From Paguma larvata (Eukaryota > Chordata > Mammalia > Carnivora > Viverridae), in assembly GCA_030068075.1 (NCBI GenBank), contig CM057826.1, forward strand, positions 76,853,312 to 76,917,311: a stretch of 64,000 nucleotides of DNA. The letters run 5' to 3'. The notes below the pieces were generated by a model. That model saw only the letters and a list, made by a program, of their open reading frames with translations. It made no database searches and had not been told where the DNA came from. The translations under genes were made by a program, and so were the position numbers. Below, piece by piece: positions 43,801 to 56,884 of the stretch (its first letter is position 1; the number at the start of each line of letters is the position of its first letter).

Positions 43801-45982
43801 CATTAGGCCCAAGATATAATAAAAGACAGAAGGAGCAGGATGTAGCACTAGAAAAGACTCAGGAAGATCAGAATTGTCCTTTCAGTGTGGAAGCAAGAGA
43901 AAGTGGGAATGGTATTGCAAAGCTGATACTGCTGTATCATCTGTCTCATCCAGGCTCCTCCCTGCAAGGTAAGACGTGATGATGGTAATTGAAGTTTCAA
44001 GATACACCATTCCTAGGGATGCAAGCGGGTGGTGGAATTAGGCCCTGCAATCTAATCACCCAAGTAGCAGGGTGTGCATATGGATACTTGCATGGTATTG
44101 ACTACTATGATAGTACTTAACTTGCATTGTCCTGGTGAATATTAAATCAATTACTATCTTTGAGAATTCCAACCTAGGCTCATTTAAACCTCCATAACAT
44201 CTGAGTCTGTTAGGTTTTAAAGCTTAGGGATTCCATCTGGCATGAGTAGCCTTCTTAAGTAACGGGCTGTCAGTAAGCAGCTGCTGCCTTGCCAATAATA
44301 CCCAGAGGCCTCTGATGTCTGGCTCTGAGCCATTTCTGAGGCTAAGTCCCAGGGCAGGAGGAGCCTATCCTTGTTCTTTTCCTTGCTCTCCCCACCCCAC
44401 ACACTGCCACTCAAGGTGACTATCTGAATCTACTATAACCCATGGACTGTGAACAAAATCACCTTTCCCATAAAGCTCATTTACTGTAAAGCATGGTGGT
44501 GCTAATACTAAATTACCACAATTTTTAGATAAAAGCCCAAAGTTTTAGTATACTGATTTTCAAACAAACCATATGAACTTTATTCCTGAGCACTATTAGG
44601 CACCAAATAGGCACCCCCTCACTCCAAAATAAACCACACCTGGTTACTGTAGCAGGCATGGAGTAGTCTCTCTCACATTCTCTTTGGGAAAAAGACCTAG
44701 AAAATGTAGCAAGGTAGATTTTCCCATCAAATTATTGGACGAATACATGAATATTCATTTTTCTTGAGGTTTTTAATTTGTGAGAACTAATGCACCCATT
44801 TGCCACACCCCATTCCTTCAATGATTTCCCTCAATCATATAAAATCAAAGACCAAACACTATACATGAAAGTGCTTTTAAGTTGCAAATCCTTAGGTAAA
44901 CATTTCTAAACCTCTGTTTATTAAAATGTTCCTGCAATCACACAGCCTTGGAATTTCCAGTCTGCTTTACTCCTTTATTAAGCAATAGCTGGATGTGATC
45001 CTCGAATCCTATAAAGAACTTTCAAAGTCCCCCCACCCAAGAACAGTAAAAATCTACATGGATTGCTATAAATAAGCATGGAGCAGGTTATCATGGGAAT
45101 TAAGCAGAAGGCGTTGGCCACACCTGCTCTCAGCACAGATCCCTCCATGGAAGTTCAATCGCAGCACAAAGGCGCTAAACATTTTGAAAGGGAAATAGAA
45201 AGCTACTTCATAGGCTAGGAAAATAATCCCACCCCACTGTGAATCCATTCAACTCCAGTGAACCGTGGTTTGTTCTATTTTCTTGCATTTGTGAAGACAA
45301 TGAACTTTTAATGCCTGTTTTCTCTGATGAAGGATTGAACACGTTTTCATTTTAATTCTGTACCATTTAAATTTGTAATCATGTATGTGAATAACTGATC
45401 GTTATTGAAGAGTTTATCCATAAAGCTTTAACTTGAAGAACTTTAAAGATAAACCTTAATATGCGGTTTTAAACAGGTAAAGAAAAAGATATCTCACAGA
45501 GGGTAAGTGCCTTGTCAAATCTACTCCAGTTCACTGGCTCCATGTGTATTTGCCCAGAATAAGTTTGTGCCAGATACTCTGTCAGGAGACAGGAACACGG
45601 TGGTGCAACTGCTAGACATGTTCCTGCCAGAGTGGAACTTTCAGCCTTATCAGACAAGACATTTATAGAATAATCACTGCAATAATTACTTGTGATAAGT
45701 GCTATAAAGGAAAATCAGGCTCCTATAAAAACATAGACTTGGCAGTCACAATTAGTTCAGGAGATGGTCAGGACAGGTGATACGAAGGAAGTGACAAGGT
45801 CATTAAAGTATAAGGGGCTATCACCCAGGCAAATGTGGGGGGCTAGAGGGGGTGGCTAGAGGGGTCCTTTGAGCTGTGTGTGCCAGGGCTGGGACCTAGG
45901 CCACCTGACTTCTAAGCCAGTGACTTTCTGCTGCAGGACTACCAAAGGACAGTCCTGTTAACATCAAGGGACAGCCAATTTT

Positions 45983-46192
45983 AAAGCACAACCATCAGGG
46001 GTGCAGGTGGTTAAGTGTTCAACTCTTGGTTTCAGCTCAGGTCATGATCTTACAGTTCATGGGTTCAAGACCCACACTGGGCTCAGTGCAGAGCCTCCTT
46101 GGGATTCTCTCTCTCTGATCCTCCCCCTCTCGCATGCTCGCTCTCTCCTTTTCAAAATAAATAAGCTTAAAAAAAAAAAGCACAATCATCAG
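45983..46192 (+). repeat. Can-SINE with internal deletion in the head
   Basis: Element about 45999-46177. The 5' end reads GGGTGCAGGTGGTTAAGTG, lacking the CCTGGGTGGCTCAGT part of the A-box region. Target duplications aaagcacaaccatcag / aaagcacaatcatcag flank it (one mismatch). Confidence 0.93.
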
Positions 46193-48464
46193 TGCTCATA
46201 CATACCAAAATATCTCTGTGGCATTAGTGCTGTCAGTCAGAGTGAAGGGAAGCTATTACAATACCCTCGATCCCAAATGATCAACACTAATCTCTTCACA
46301 TCCAGAGTATCGGTCATTTATAAACTTAAAGCATAAATCAGAGTAACAAAGAGCAGAGAAAAAGTACTTTGTTATAATCATTCTCCACCTACTCATTCAA
46401 CAACTGCTACTTGAATAGCAAGGAGATGGAGGCTGAGTACACACAATGAGGAAGACAGAGTCTGGAGTCCAGAAAGACACACAGCAGGATTGCTACAAGT
46501 GAAGTGCTCTAATGGAGGTAGGAAAAGAATCCTATGTGATAAAACAAATGTTTGAATTCTACGTCAGCTTCAGGTCCGCCTCAAATAACCTTGCTGTATC
46601 ATCAAGTTGCCTTAAAACAAACCAATGCTGGTTAAGAGTAAATGCAACCTAGAAAAAAATATTTAATTCTGTACTTAATCATGTATATTCTGGCATGTAT
46701 TTTCTGGCATTATTCAACAAAATCTCTTTAAATTTGTTTACTTGCTATAGTAATGGATTTGGAAGTTTATGGCAGTAAACAATTACAGACAGGAGGGGAA
46801 GATAGTATGCTTTTAAGACCTTTAGAAAATAGAAACTTTCCATTTTCACATATATTTTGCAAAGGGCTCCCGGAGTCCAGATTTTTGACTCTCTTACCTA
46901 CTCTGGACACATTAATCTTCCTACATGGCATGCTCACCCATAAGTTTCCATACAAAGTAGGACCATCAGTGACTCCTGTTGCCCACTGCATCACAGAGAA
47001 ATCCTTTCTCTTGCCTTCGAAGACCCCCAGGCTCCAATCTCTCCCCATCTCCCAATGCAGAACAGCAGCTTGAGGCAGTCAGCCTATCCCTTCCTCAGTG
47101 CACATCTCACTCACTGCTCCCTTTATGTTTTATTCACAAAAATCCTACTGGTTGGGTTCCCAAAATATCCAAACCCTACATGCCCTTCCTTTCAGGTGCA
47201 CCTCATCAGCTCTCATCAGTATTATAACCTTCAATGTTACAACCACAGCAAGCAGTCCTGATGGGCATCTTCCTTGTCTGCTTCCAGCACTTCACAGAGT
47301 CAGGTAACCACATAATTGCCTCAGGAATGGTCTCCTCCACTAGATGGGGTACCTTTTAAGAGCTTCTGTTGGGTACACTCATCTGCTGACCTCACTCTTA
47401 CTCATGGCAGGTTTCTGGCCATGGCTTTTCCTTGATTCTGCAGGATCTCCGGTAAGTACCAACCTCAACCATCGTGCGGTGCTGGATGTGACTGCAGAGG
47501 GTTGCTGAACGGGTCGTACTGGGTGAGTTAAGGGCTCCCTTAGGAAGACTAGGTCCTAGAGGATTTGCTCATTCGTTCTGCTGCCACTAAATCTGGCTGA
47601 TGAAGAAAATTACTTCCTCAGCTCCTTAGTTCTCTATTACAAAATAGAGTCCCCTCCCTTGCTTAGCGGTGCCCGAAGACTTTCAGTTCTTTGCAGGTGC
47701 TGCCAGCTGGCTTGTGGGAATGCTCTCCCCAGTTGCCCTCAGGTCATTTGGCCTCACCTTACCCTCTCTCCAGCCCCAACTGGTGTGGTACAGACGGCGG
47801 GCCAGCAGATGAGTCAACAGGTGCTCCTGAACCTGACCCATCTTCCTGTCCCCACACCTCCCTGGCAAAAATCCCCCTTTCCATTTCCGCCTGCCTCCAC
47901 TGTGGGAGTTACTAGAACACCTGCCATACGTATGCACACGCCTCTTCTACCTGCTGACACACCTGCAGATCCTTTCCGAATCCCTGACCATCCCCTCCTT
48001 CACGGCTGCTCTGCCAGAGCAACTCTGTGCTGTCTCATCCCTCCTATGATCCATTTCCTTCTGGAAGCCTCTTCTACTTGCTCCATTCTTCTCTGTGTTT
48101 TTATCCTCAGTCACAAGCCCTCTGCCTTCTTTATTACACTGTTGCTTCCTTAAAAAGCTGGTTTCTCCCTTGACTTTACCATTTATCTTGTGAACAATTT
48201 TCTACACCTTTTCAGCAACCCTACTTTATCACCCGACTATCTTATTTTACCTTAAAATGAGGACATGAGAAAGACAGATGCAGGCTCAACTCCCTGTTCC
48301 AGCACTTACTAATCTATGTTGACCTCCTGTAGCCCCCATCCCCACAGCCGTAGAAATGGTTGTGATACCACCTGCCTCTGGAGTTGCTGTAAGTGCCAAA
48401 TGACGTGATGTAGGGAACTCATCTGGCTCTGAGTCACCTGGGTTCAGACCCAGAGCTGGTTCCA

Positions 48465-49460
48465 GTCCTCATCACCACTGCATCCTTGTCATTTCTACTG
48501 CCACCCACACTCCCAGTCTAATCACGTACTTCCCACACCTGGATTACATCACGGCCCTCCTAATAGTTTCCATGCCCTATTCTCCCACCGTCAGTCCTAC
48601 CCCATTCTCCAGCTCCCAATTCTTTATCCATGGCTCCCTGGTTTATCTAGGAAAAAAAAAAAAAAAAGTGTACCATGTTCTCATGGTGATGAAATCATAA
48701 GCTCTCAATGGTTTTCCGCTGTGTCCTATATAAGGTCCAACGTCTTCTGCCTAAACTTCAGACTCTCCATTATTTGGCCTGACCTAATTATTCCACCGTT
48801 TCTCTCGCCATGACCCCTACCACATCTCCCCTCCAGCTAGAATGATGTCTTTACTGTCACACAGGCACCTCATCCGGCAGCATCATTCACTGGCTTAAGA
48901 GTGTAAAAGGGGGCTCTGGGCTCAAGAATGTCTGGTGGGATTTCAGCTGACACTGAACTCACGTGCAACCTCAAACAAGTTACTGTGCCTCAGTATCCTC
49001 ATCTGTGAAAAGGGAATGGTAACAATATTCACTCCATTTGGGTTAAAAATGAGTTAATGTACATGAACTAGTCATAACATTGTTTTGGCAAGTGGTAAAC
49101 ACTGAGCAAACACTAGTTAGTATTATCACCACCATCACCATCTTGCTCTTTTCTTCCTCTGAGCCTCTCATCTTGCTATTCCCAATGCCTAAAAAGACTT
49201 TTCCCTGCTCAGGCCCCTACCCTTGAAGATTTAGCTCAAGGTACAACAACTGAATTTGCTTTAGCTCATACTATCTTCTGAACCCCTATATATGTTGGTA
49301 ATTCTCACTTGAAGACTTAATCACATGCTGTGTTAGAGGGTTACTGAGCTCATTTCTAAAGATATGTCACATCTTATCAATGAGGCTATAAATTGATCAT
49401 TTCTGCTCTGCACAGTGTCTACCATAGTGCTGAGTATATAGTAGCGGACAAGAGCTAAAA
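48465..49460 (+). repeat. L2 LINE 3' segment with nested MIR
   Basis: CCACACCTGGATTACATCAC, GGCCCTCCTAATAGTTTCC, AGCTCTCAATGGTTTTCC, TAAGGTCCAACGTCTTC and TTATTTGGCCTGACC follow the L2 3' order. A MIR interrupts it at about 48885-49135, then L2-like sequence resumes (CTGCTCAGGCCCCTACCCTT) to a GTGCTGAGTATATAGTAG end. Confidence 0.7.
48885..49135 (+). repeat. MIR SINE nested in L2
   Basis: CAAACAAGTTACTGTGCCTC, CAGTATCCTCATCTGTGAAA and TGAGTTAATGTACATGAACT match MIR. Confidence 0.75.
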
Positions 49461-50869
49461 AAATAACTGATGATTTCAATCTTTGTTTCCATTTCCTAAT
49501 TATCAATTAAAGTTTCATTTTAACATAGAAACAGTTTTAATACCTCTTGTTTTCCAGCTTGAATCAAGAATATAATTAATAAATTAGAAAACTTAAGTTT
49601 CAGTCTGCTGGCTTCTCAGTGGCCATGACTCCACAAGCAAGCACATTAAACCTGCTGAGTATCTAGCTTCCCACAACAGGAACACCATGCACCCTACAGA
49701 GTAATTGTGAGGGTCAAGTTAGATACCAAATATTAGGGCAATTTGGGCAAAACACAAAACAAATGTTAAACATTTTATAAATTAATTAACTGATTTTTAA
49801 CTTTTAAAACTAGTTCTATTAGATGCACAAAAGAAAAGCAAATCATTGTTACTGAAGCACAATAAGATTCTTATTTAATAACACATTTCAAAAAATAAAA
49901 GAAAGAAAATCACAGATTTTTTATAAAGAAGTTCTTGCCTCATAAAACTTGTAAGACAGACCTGAACTTGAACTCCACAAGGTCAAGGGCCATGCCTGTC
50001 TCAGTTGCTGCACATCCCCAGGGCCTGGCAACTATTGTTGTAAATTAGGAATTTGTGTATGAATCGACACAAGAGTATTATCTGATGGCTCAAAACCAAT
50101 ATTACATCAGTTTTACTCAATCGTCAGAAATTTTATTCAAAGCACAATCAGAAAACTGGTTATAAAAACATAATTTAAACACCTAGTCTTTCCATCACCA
50201 CTGTCTTCAACTGGGAGTTGTACGACTTTAAAAAGCACATATACGCATTAAAAAAAAACCCTAAGCCGCTTCCTGTAAAACACCTGGAACAAACAAAAGG
50301 CAGCGGAAGAGGGGCTTCCTATGGAAGGCACTGACATTCTTCACAAGTCCCATTTATGGACCCAGGTTTACATTTTTCTTTCTGTAATGACACATTAGTC
50401 ACTTCAGGAAATGAATATTCAGAGGTTTAAATTGGTCTATTGTTTGCCATGCTGTCGCATCATGACATACATTCTTGCAATGTCTTTAATTATTTAGCAG
50501 AATAATGGTGCTTTTAAGGAGGCCATCAACACAATCACCTAACGATAGTGTTGAATCAGGACACAAAACATGATTCCAATGAAGCGTATACAATGGATCA
50601 TCTATGAATGAAACAGAGCCTTCTCTTTGAGGCAGAACATGCATATTTCCTTACGACACCAACTTATACCCCAGCATTTATGTAATACAAGATAAGATCC
50701 ATCGTGATAGGATCTTAAGTACAACATGATGTTCCAAGAGATCAGAAGAGGGAGTCTATTTCTGAGATGCGTGTTTGGAAGATGGTTAGGAAAGGCTTCA
50801 CAGAAGACTCTGAAACTATTACTTATCGTAGTGTGGTCAACCAGCCAGGTGGGGAACACAGAATCTTCC

Positions 50870-51045
50870 ACGTGCCAGGAACTGTGACAGGTGCTTTGTG
50901 TATCTGATTTCGGTATATTTTCATAAAATCCTAGTAAGTAACCATTATTATCTGCATTTTATAAATGAGAAAACTAAGGCTCAGAGAAGTTAGGTAACTT
51001 ATCTAAGCTTACACAGTTAAGTAGCAGCAGGGCTTGGGTTTGAGC
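50870..51045 (-). repeat. MIR SINE
   Basis: Reverse MIR: GTGCCAGGAACTGTGACAGG, TTATAAATGAGAAAACTAAG, GGCTCAGAGAAGTTAGGTAA and ACACAGTTAAGTAGCAGCAG. Confidence 0.85.
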
Positions 51046-52194
51046 AGATATGACAGCAATGCCCATCAACTTTGCCATAGTAAGTGGACTTCCCTTTCTT
51101 CAAAAATTAAAATACTGTATTTGAATTTTCCAAAAAAAAGGGAGATGGGGTTGAGCCAGCATAGTCATTCCAAGTGAGCCAAACAGCTTGAGCAAGACTC
51201 AGAGGTGGGATGAGCTATTCAGTCCAGAGTGTAATAGGCTAGATGAAGTAGAGTACTGAGAACTGAGGCAATCTGAGCACTATATGCGGAAAACGAAACG
51301 ATTCCATCTCAACTGAGTACACTGCACATTCACGAAATATATTAAAAGGGACACACAGACTAAGACAAAAATAGAAGCCTGAGCTCTTCTTGCTCTGGGA
51401 AGTGAGCACATGAAGTTTTGGCTTCTGATGCAACATGTGGGCAGACCTCGAAATAAACATCCAAACATTGCCTGGCAACCAAGACAATGGCCGCAGCTGA
51501 TCTGTGAGCTAAATCCACGCCAGAGTTTACAGAAGCTTGGGCCACACCCTGGAAGCAACTGATTATACGCACTGACATTGGACCACCCCAAACACTCAAA
51601 AATAATCCACAAAAAGGATGAAGTTGAACTCCTGGTCCAAGGCAACTTTCACTGCTTTGCGAACTCCAATTTTCCAGTGGTTTTGTTTTCTTTTTTTCTG
51701 GAATGATACTTATTTTGTGAGCAAAGGAAAAGGGCATGCCACACAGCCTAGTTCAGTCATCAAACAAGGCAGCGTTTTTTCTGAAGTTGGGTTCATGCTT
51801 CTAGGGATCCTGGTTGCTTTACTTGATGCACGAAATAATTCCAACTATGTCTGACTTTGCCCAAGAAAAGCAGAGAAGTTAGACCTGGAAAAAACAGCCT
51901 ATATTCCTCTTTTTATCCCAACGCTAAAAAAAGGTTTATCTGGCCAGGATTTTTGTAAGGCTGTAAGTCAAGCAATTTCAGCATAGTAGAAGATACATAA
52001 TGAACAATAAGGAAGTCTGAGACAAGACTACCCTTGACACGCTGAGTGACCTTAAGTTTTAACCTCCCTGGAACACAGTTTCCTCATCAGTAAAATGTTC
52101 AGGCTTGAATATTCTATAGTTCAGCAACTCTGATATTCTATGCTATAATGTTGTGAAACTTACTAATATACTCCACGACAGATGTGCAAATGGG

Positions 52195-52375
52195 AAATAC
52201 TGGTGGTTAGCCGCTGGAATCCCACAGACCTGGGGTCTAATTCCAGCTGTGTAACTTCAGGCAAGCTGCACAACTTTTAATTTGTTTAAATAGATAGAAA
52301 AACAGGATTAAATGACAGCATGTTTATAAAGAGCTTGGCTCAGTGCCTGGCACACAGTAAGGAATTCAAATTAGT
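52195..52375 (+). repeat. MIR SINE
   Basis: CAGACCTGGGGTCTAATTCC, GTGTAACTTCAGGCAAGC and GCTCAGTGCCTGGCACACAG give the MIR head, core and tail. Confidence 0.82.
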
Positions 52376-53012
52376 GATTTAAAAAATTTTTTTAATTTTA
52401 TGAATTCTAGCAGCCTCAAAAATTTCTCTTTCTTCACTCTCACAATGGTAGAGCAGTTCTGTGGTGACCACTGCTTGGAGAAGTTACACACAAATGTTAT
52501 TTGCCTTAAGGAAAAAAGAGTAATATTGTTTTACATTATTGTATTTTCTTTGGATTCAAATGTAGAGGCTGTTTAGATGTAAGTTCCAATGAGTCAAGGC
52601 AGAGGAATCTTGGTAGCAGGAGCACAGATTTGTACAAATCCTAAAAGATTATGGCTCATTAATGCATATATGGTTAGTAAGGATATGATTATTGTATAAA
52701 AAACAATTCTGAGCTCTCATGAACAGCTGTCTCAGCCTTTCGCCCTGGCTTCCAATGGGCTTTCAAATTCATCCCTTACGTGTGGGCCTAATGGAGAGGG
52801 AGAAAACATGAGAACTTTTGTTAAGTCCCTGTGTTACAAAACCAACTGTGAACCTCAATCTCTACAAGGATGACAGACTCTAACAGAAAATGAGAGGGAG
52901 CTTATGAAGAAATACTGAGACCGAACCACTCATGGGGGAACTGAAATACAGGCCTGTCACATGGCCATCCAGCTTCCCAGTGAGTATGTTCTTAATTAGA
53001 TGGCTTAAATAA

Positions 53013-53225
53013 CAGGGGCATCTAGGTGGCTCAGTCAGTTAAGTGTCCACTTCAGCTCAGGTCATGACCTCACGGTTTGTGAGTTTGAACCCTGCTCCAA
53101 GCCCCACTTCCTGCTCTCTGCTGTCACTGAAGAGCCTGCTCCAATCCTCTCAACCTCTCTCTGCCCTTCCCCACTCAGATAAGCTCACGCTCTCTTTCAA
53201 AAATAAATAAACATTTTTTTTAAAA
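53013..53225 (+). repeat. Can-SINE
   Basis: Forward copy with GGGGCATCTAGGTGGCTCAG and a 3' AAAAATAAATAAAC tail. Flanks gcttaaataaca / acttaaataata suggest the target duplication. Confidence 0.92.
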
Positions 53226-53369
53226 AGACTTAAATAATAGGAATCATAACAAGGTTCCCTTGTCCAAAGAAAACGTGAAATGAAATCAGATGTCATTCTG
53301 GAAACCAGATAAGCAAAACAATTTCACAAATGTCTACTGACAGCAACTTTAATCTTTTCAAATATTAAA

Positions 53370-53555
53370 GAGGTAGTGTTGTTTAGTGGTTACCACAACA
53401 GCTCTGTAGCCAGACATTTGAGTTTGAAGTCTAGGTCTGCTACCAGGTGTGTGAAATGTGCAAATTCCTTAATGGCTCTTTACCTCAGTTCCCACGTCAG
53501 TAAAATGGGAAAAGTAACAGTACCTGTCACTGCATTTCATCCCATTTCCCCCAAG
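53370..53555 (+). repeat. MIR SINE
   Basis: GTTTAGTGGTTACCACAACA, GCAAATTCCTTAATGGC, CTCAGTTCCCACGTCAGTAA and AATGGGAAAAGTAACAGTAC fit a diverged MIR. Confidence 0.75.
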
Positions 53556-53561
53556 GGAAAA

Positions 53562-54445
53562 AAAAAAATCAAGGGACAGAAGACATGAATAAACATTTTC
53601 CAAAGAAGACATCCAGATGGCTAACAGACACATGAAAAAACTGTTCAACATCACTCATCATCAGGGAAATACAAATCAAGACCACGATGCAATACCATCT
53701 CACACCTGTCAGAATGGCTAAAATTAACAACTCAGGAAACAACAGATGTTGGTGAGGATGCGGAGAAAGGGGAACACTTTTACACTGTTCTTGGGAATGC
53801 AAACTGGTGCAGCCACTCCGGAAAACAGTGTGGAGGTTCCTCAAAAAATTAAAATAGAATTACCCTATGACCCAGCAACTGCACTACTAGGAATTTATGT
53901 GAAGTATACAAAGATGCTGATTCAAAGAAGCACATGCACCCCAATATTTACAGCGGAGCTTTCAACAATAGCCAAATTATGGAAAGAGCCCAAATGCCCA
54001 TCAGATGACAAAATGATAAAGAAGATGTGGTATATTTATAAACAATGGGATATTACTCAGAGATGAAAAAGAATGAAATCTTGCATTTGCAACAATGTGG
54101 ATGGAACTAGAGGGTATTATGCTAAGCAAAATAAGTGAGAGACAGATATATGATTTTGCTCGTATATGTTATTTGAGAAAGTCCACAGGTATACATAGGG
54201 GAAGGGATGGAAAAATAAGATAAAAACAGAGAGAGAAGCAAACCATAAGAGACTTTTAAATATAGAGAAAAAACTGAGGGTTGCTGGAGGCGGGGTGGGG
54301 GGATGGGTAAAATGGGTGATGGGCATTAAGGAGGCCACTTTTGAAGATGAGCACTGCGTGTCATATGTCAGAGACGAATCACTCGGTTCTATTCCCGAAG
54401 CCAAGACTACACTGTATGTTAAATAACTTGAATTAAAAAAAAAAG
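53562..54445 (+). mobile_element. 5'-truncated L1 3' region
   Basis: Forward L1 terminal block: AGGGAAATACAAATCAAGAC, AATACCATCTCACACCTGTC, AACTGGTGCAGCCACTCCGG, GTGTGGAGGTTCCTCAAAAA, GACAAAATGATAAAGAAG and GGATATTACTCAGAGATG, ending in an A-rich tail. The ORFs 53746-54066 (+) and 54117-54404 (-) are shadows of it. Confidence 0.9.
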
Positions 54446-54887
54446 AAGTTCATTAAAAAAATCAATAGATTTTCAAGTAAGCTTCATTTGAAACTGATAT
54501 AAAAATATGAAAACTGCAACTTACCCAACTAAAAAGTTACATATTTCCTACATGATAAGGGACTTCTCAGTTATGTACTACTTAATCCTGTAATTTGAAA
54601 ATTTCACCACATTGAAAGATGGCTAGTTTATCTCTTCTCTACTGCCCATTAAAAAGTCTCAAGAAACTCTGTCAACAAAACTATTATTCGCTAATTCTAT
54701 TCAGTGTACAGTACTCTCTTTCACACAAACAGGAAACCTCATCCATCAGAGAATTTCAACCATTTTAAGATATGGAGCATAACAATAGAGAACACAGTAT
54801 TGATTTCTAGTGCTTCTGTGAATTTAGATACACATTCCTCTCTCAGTTATTTAAACTACCTATTTTTAAATAATCTCTATAATCAAG

Positions 54888-54958
54888 GTAGGGCTTGAAC
54901 TCATTACCCTGAAATCAAGACTCACATGGTCTTCCAACTGAGCCAGCCAGGTGCCCCA
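54888..54958 (-). repeat. Can-SINE head fragment
   Basis: Only the tRNA-derived part remains: GGGCTTGAACTCATTACCC through ACTGAGCCAGCCAGGTGCCC in reverse. Confidence 0.88.
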
Positions 54959-56302
54959 CATAATGTAAAACGCTTAAGTGGATTAAAAGAAACCCTATGT
55001 AAATCACTAAGCAAAGTAGTTGTTCAATAAATTAATGAATGATTGGTTCCTTTCTCTTCCCCTTTATTTTTAAATATTAGATCCTGGAGAGCATCTCCAA
55101 ACTACATACATGCCACTGGACCCTCCCCTTCCTTCAGAGAATTCTAGAATTATTTTCAGATTATCAGCACTAGCTAGAATGTTCTTTATTAAGCTTTTAT
55201 TTCCTATTGATTGTCTCTCCATTTTGAATGGTAAACAAACTTTCAGTTCACTGGTCTATAGGAGAATGGAGAAAATGTACTTATACATACACAGACAAGA
55301 TGTGGTTTACCACCAGTTCATCTGGAAATCAACTGCGGTATTATGCAAATATTTTAGTTGCAAATAGGTACATCACTGTTCATCACATTCAATCTTTGGA
55401 AATATCTGAAGAGGTAAGAATATGATTGTCAGAGGATTAGAGAAGTGAACAATTTTAATCTCAACTAGGAATCCTGTCTCACCACAAGAACATTATTTGA
55501 GAATAATTCAGCACCAATCACTGCAATAATTAAAAGATTCTTGAAAGCAAGGGAAGGCTCAAACTCAATGGCCAAAAGAAGTTAACCTTTCCTTTTTGAT
55601 CTATGAATATTCAGCAAGGGACTACATCATTTCTTAGTGATGTAGACACTTCACGGCTAAAATCTCAAACAATGATGAATTACCTGATTGTTTAAAACTC
55701 AAGGTTAGAGTAAACTAGCATATGGAAAATAATTAATTTAGTTTTATAATACTTCCAGGGAAAAAATGATCACTAATTCGAATCACTGAAACTTTATGCA
55801 AAATATACCAGAATTCATAATTATTTAAACATTTTGTACCAGAAACATGCATAATGATTGTTGGCAATCAATGTTATGTCAAACCACTGGGCAATATAAC
55901 TGGTCAAGGTTTAACACCTTAGCTCAGTGGTTCTTGGCTCAGGAAAGGTTGCTCAAAGACAGTATGATTAGAGGGAGTCAACGAACACTCAGAAACTTAT
56001 GAAGGGGAAAGGGCAGGAAGAAGAGGGAGTACAGACTGTACACTGAAAAGCTGTGATTCAGGTGATTCTGAACCTTCTTGACACTGAAAATCACTGCTTT
56101 GGATAGTTTAAAACAAGATGGTTTGATAGCGGGTCAGTGAAATAACCACTGTTTTCTAACATCTATTAACCACTGGCATTTTCTTCCTAGTGACAAACCT
56201 AGTCTCGTCATGCTTTCATTAGATGAAAAGGAAGGAATCAGATTACAGAAGATACTAGGATAGTTTTACAGAATTGTTTTGCAAAAGTACTTTCCAATCA
56301 GG

Positions 56303-56529
56303 TTTTGTTTTGTTTGTTTTTAATGTTTTTATTTTTTATTGAGAGACAGAGAGAGACAGAGCATGAGCATGGGAGGGGCAGAGAGAGGGGGAGACACAGA
56401 ATCTGAAGCAGGCTCCAGGCTCTGAGCTGTCAGCACAGAGCCTGAAGCGGGGCTCAAACTCACAAACCACGAGATCATGACCTGGGCTAAAGTTGGACGC
56501 TTAACCGACTGAGGCACCCACGCGTCCCC
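56303..56529 (-). repeat. Can-SINE
   Basis: Reverse full-length copy, TTTTTATTGAGAGACAGAGA to CTGAGGCACCCACGCGTCCC. Imperfect flanks ccaatcaggtttt / cccagtcagtttt. Confidence 0.93.
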
Positions 56530-56841
56530 CAGTCAGTTTTTAAAGGAAGACTTTTGGTGCTGACACTGCCAGCTCAGATTAATGAAGAGCCTAGATGTTC
56601 CGTAAAATGACAGCCTTGCCATACCTCAAGAATATTTGTCCTCTCCAGTCTATGGTTCTAAAACCCAAGGACACCTGATACTTGTGATTATACCTCTAAA
56701 ACCTTTCTTGTGCTACAAGTCTCAAGAGTATGCTATAGACATCACTAATCCCAATATTGCTGTCATTTTAAAGGCAAGTATTCTGGACCTATAGAGAAAC
56801 TCCTAATGAGATGTACATCCAGCATACAGCTTAGCTGTTAA

Positions 56842-56884
56842 GTATGTGTGTGCATGTGCGTATGTGCGTACGCACACACACACA
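56842..56884. repeat. Alternating purine-pyrimidine tract with a 14-bp palindrome
   Basis: 43 bp of unbroken R-Y alternation (GT/GC/AT/AC steps). The perfect palindrome tgtgcgtacgcaca lies at 56863-56876. Such tracts can adopt Z-DNA under negative supercoiling; whether this one does is unknown. Confidence 0.85.

Noticed and set aside
47659..48153. 164-codon plus-strand ORF in intron 1
   Set aside because: Pro/Ser/Thr/Leu-rich translation of pyrimidine-rich DNA next to L2 sequence; no recognisable domain.
51280..51737. Overlapping 121- and 125-codon minus-strand ORFs
   Set aside because: Two frames open over the same bases with no family similarity; best explained as chance in intron 1.
53746..54066. 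106-codon ORF resembling a protein of repeated type
   Set aside because: It is the terminal part of a 5'-truncated L1, with no intact element around it.
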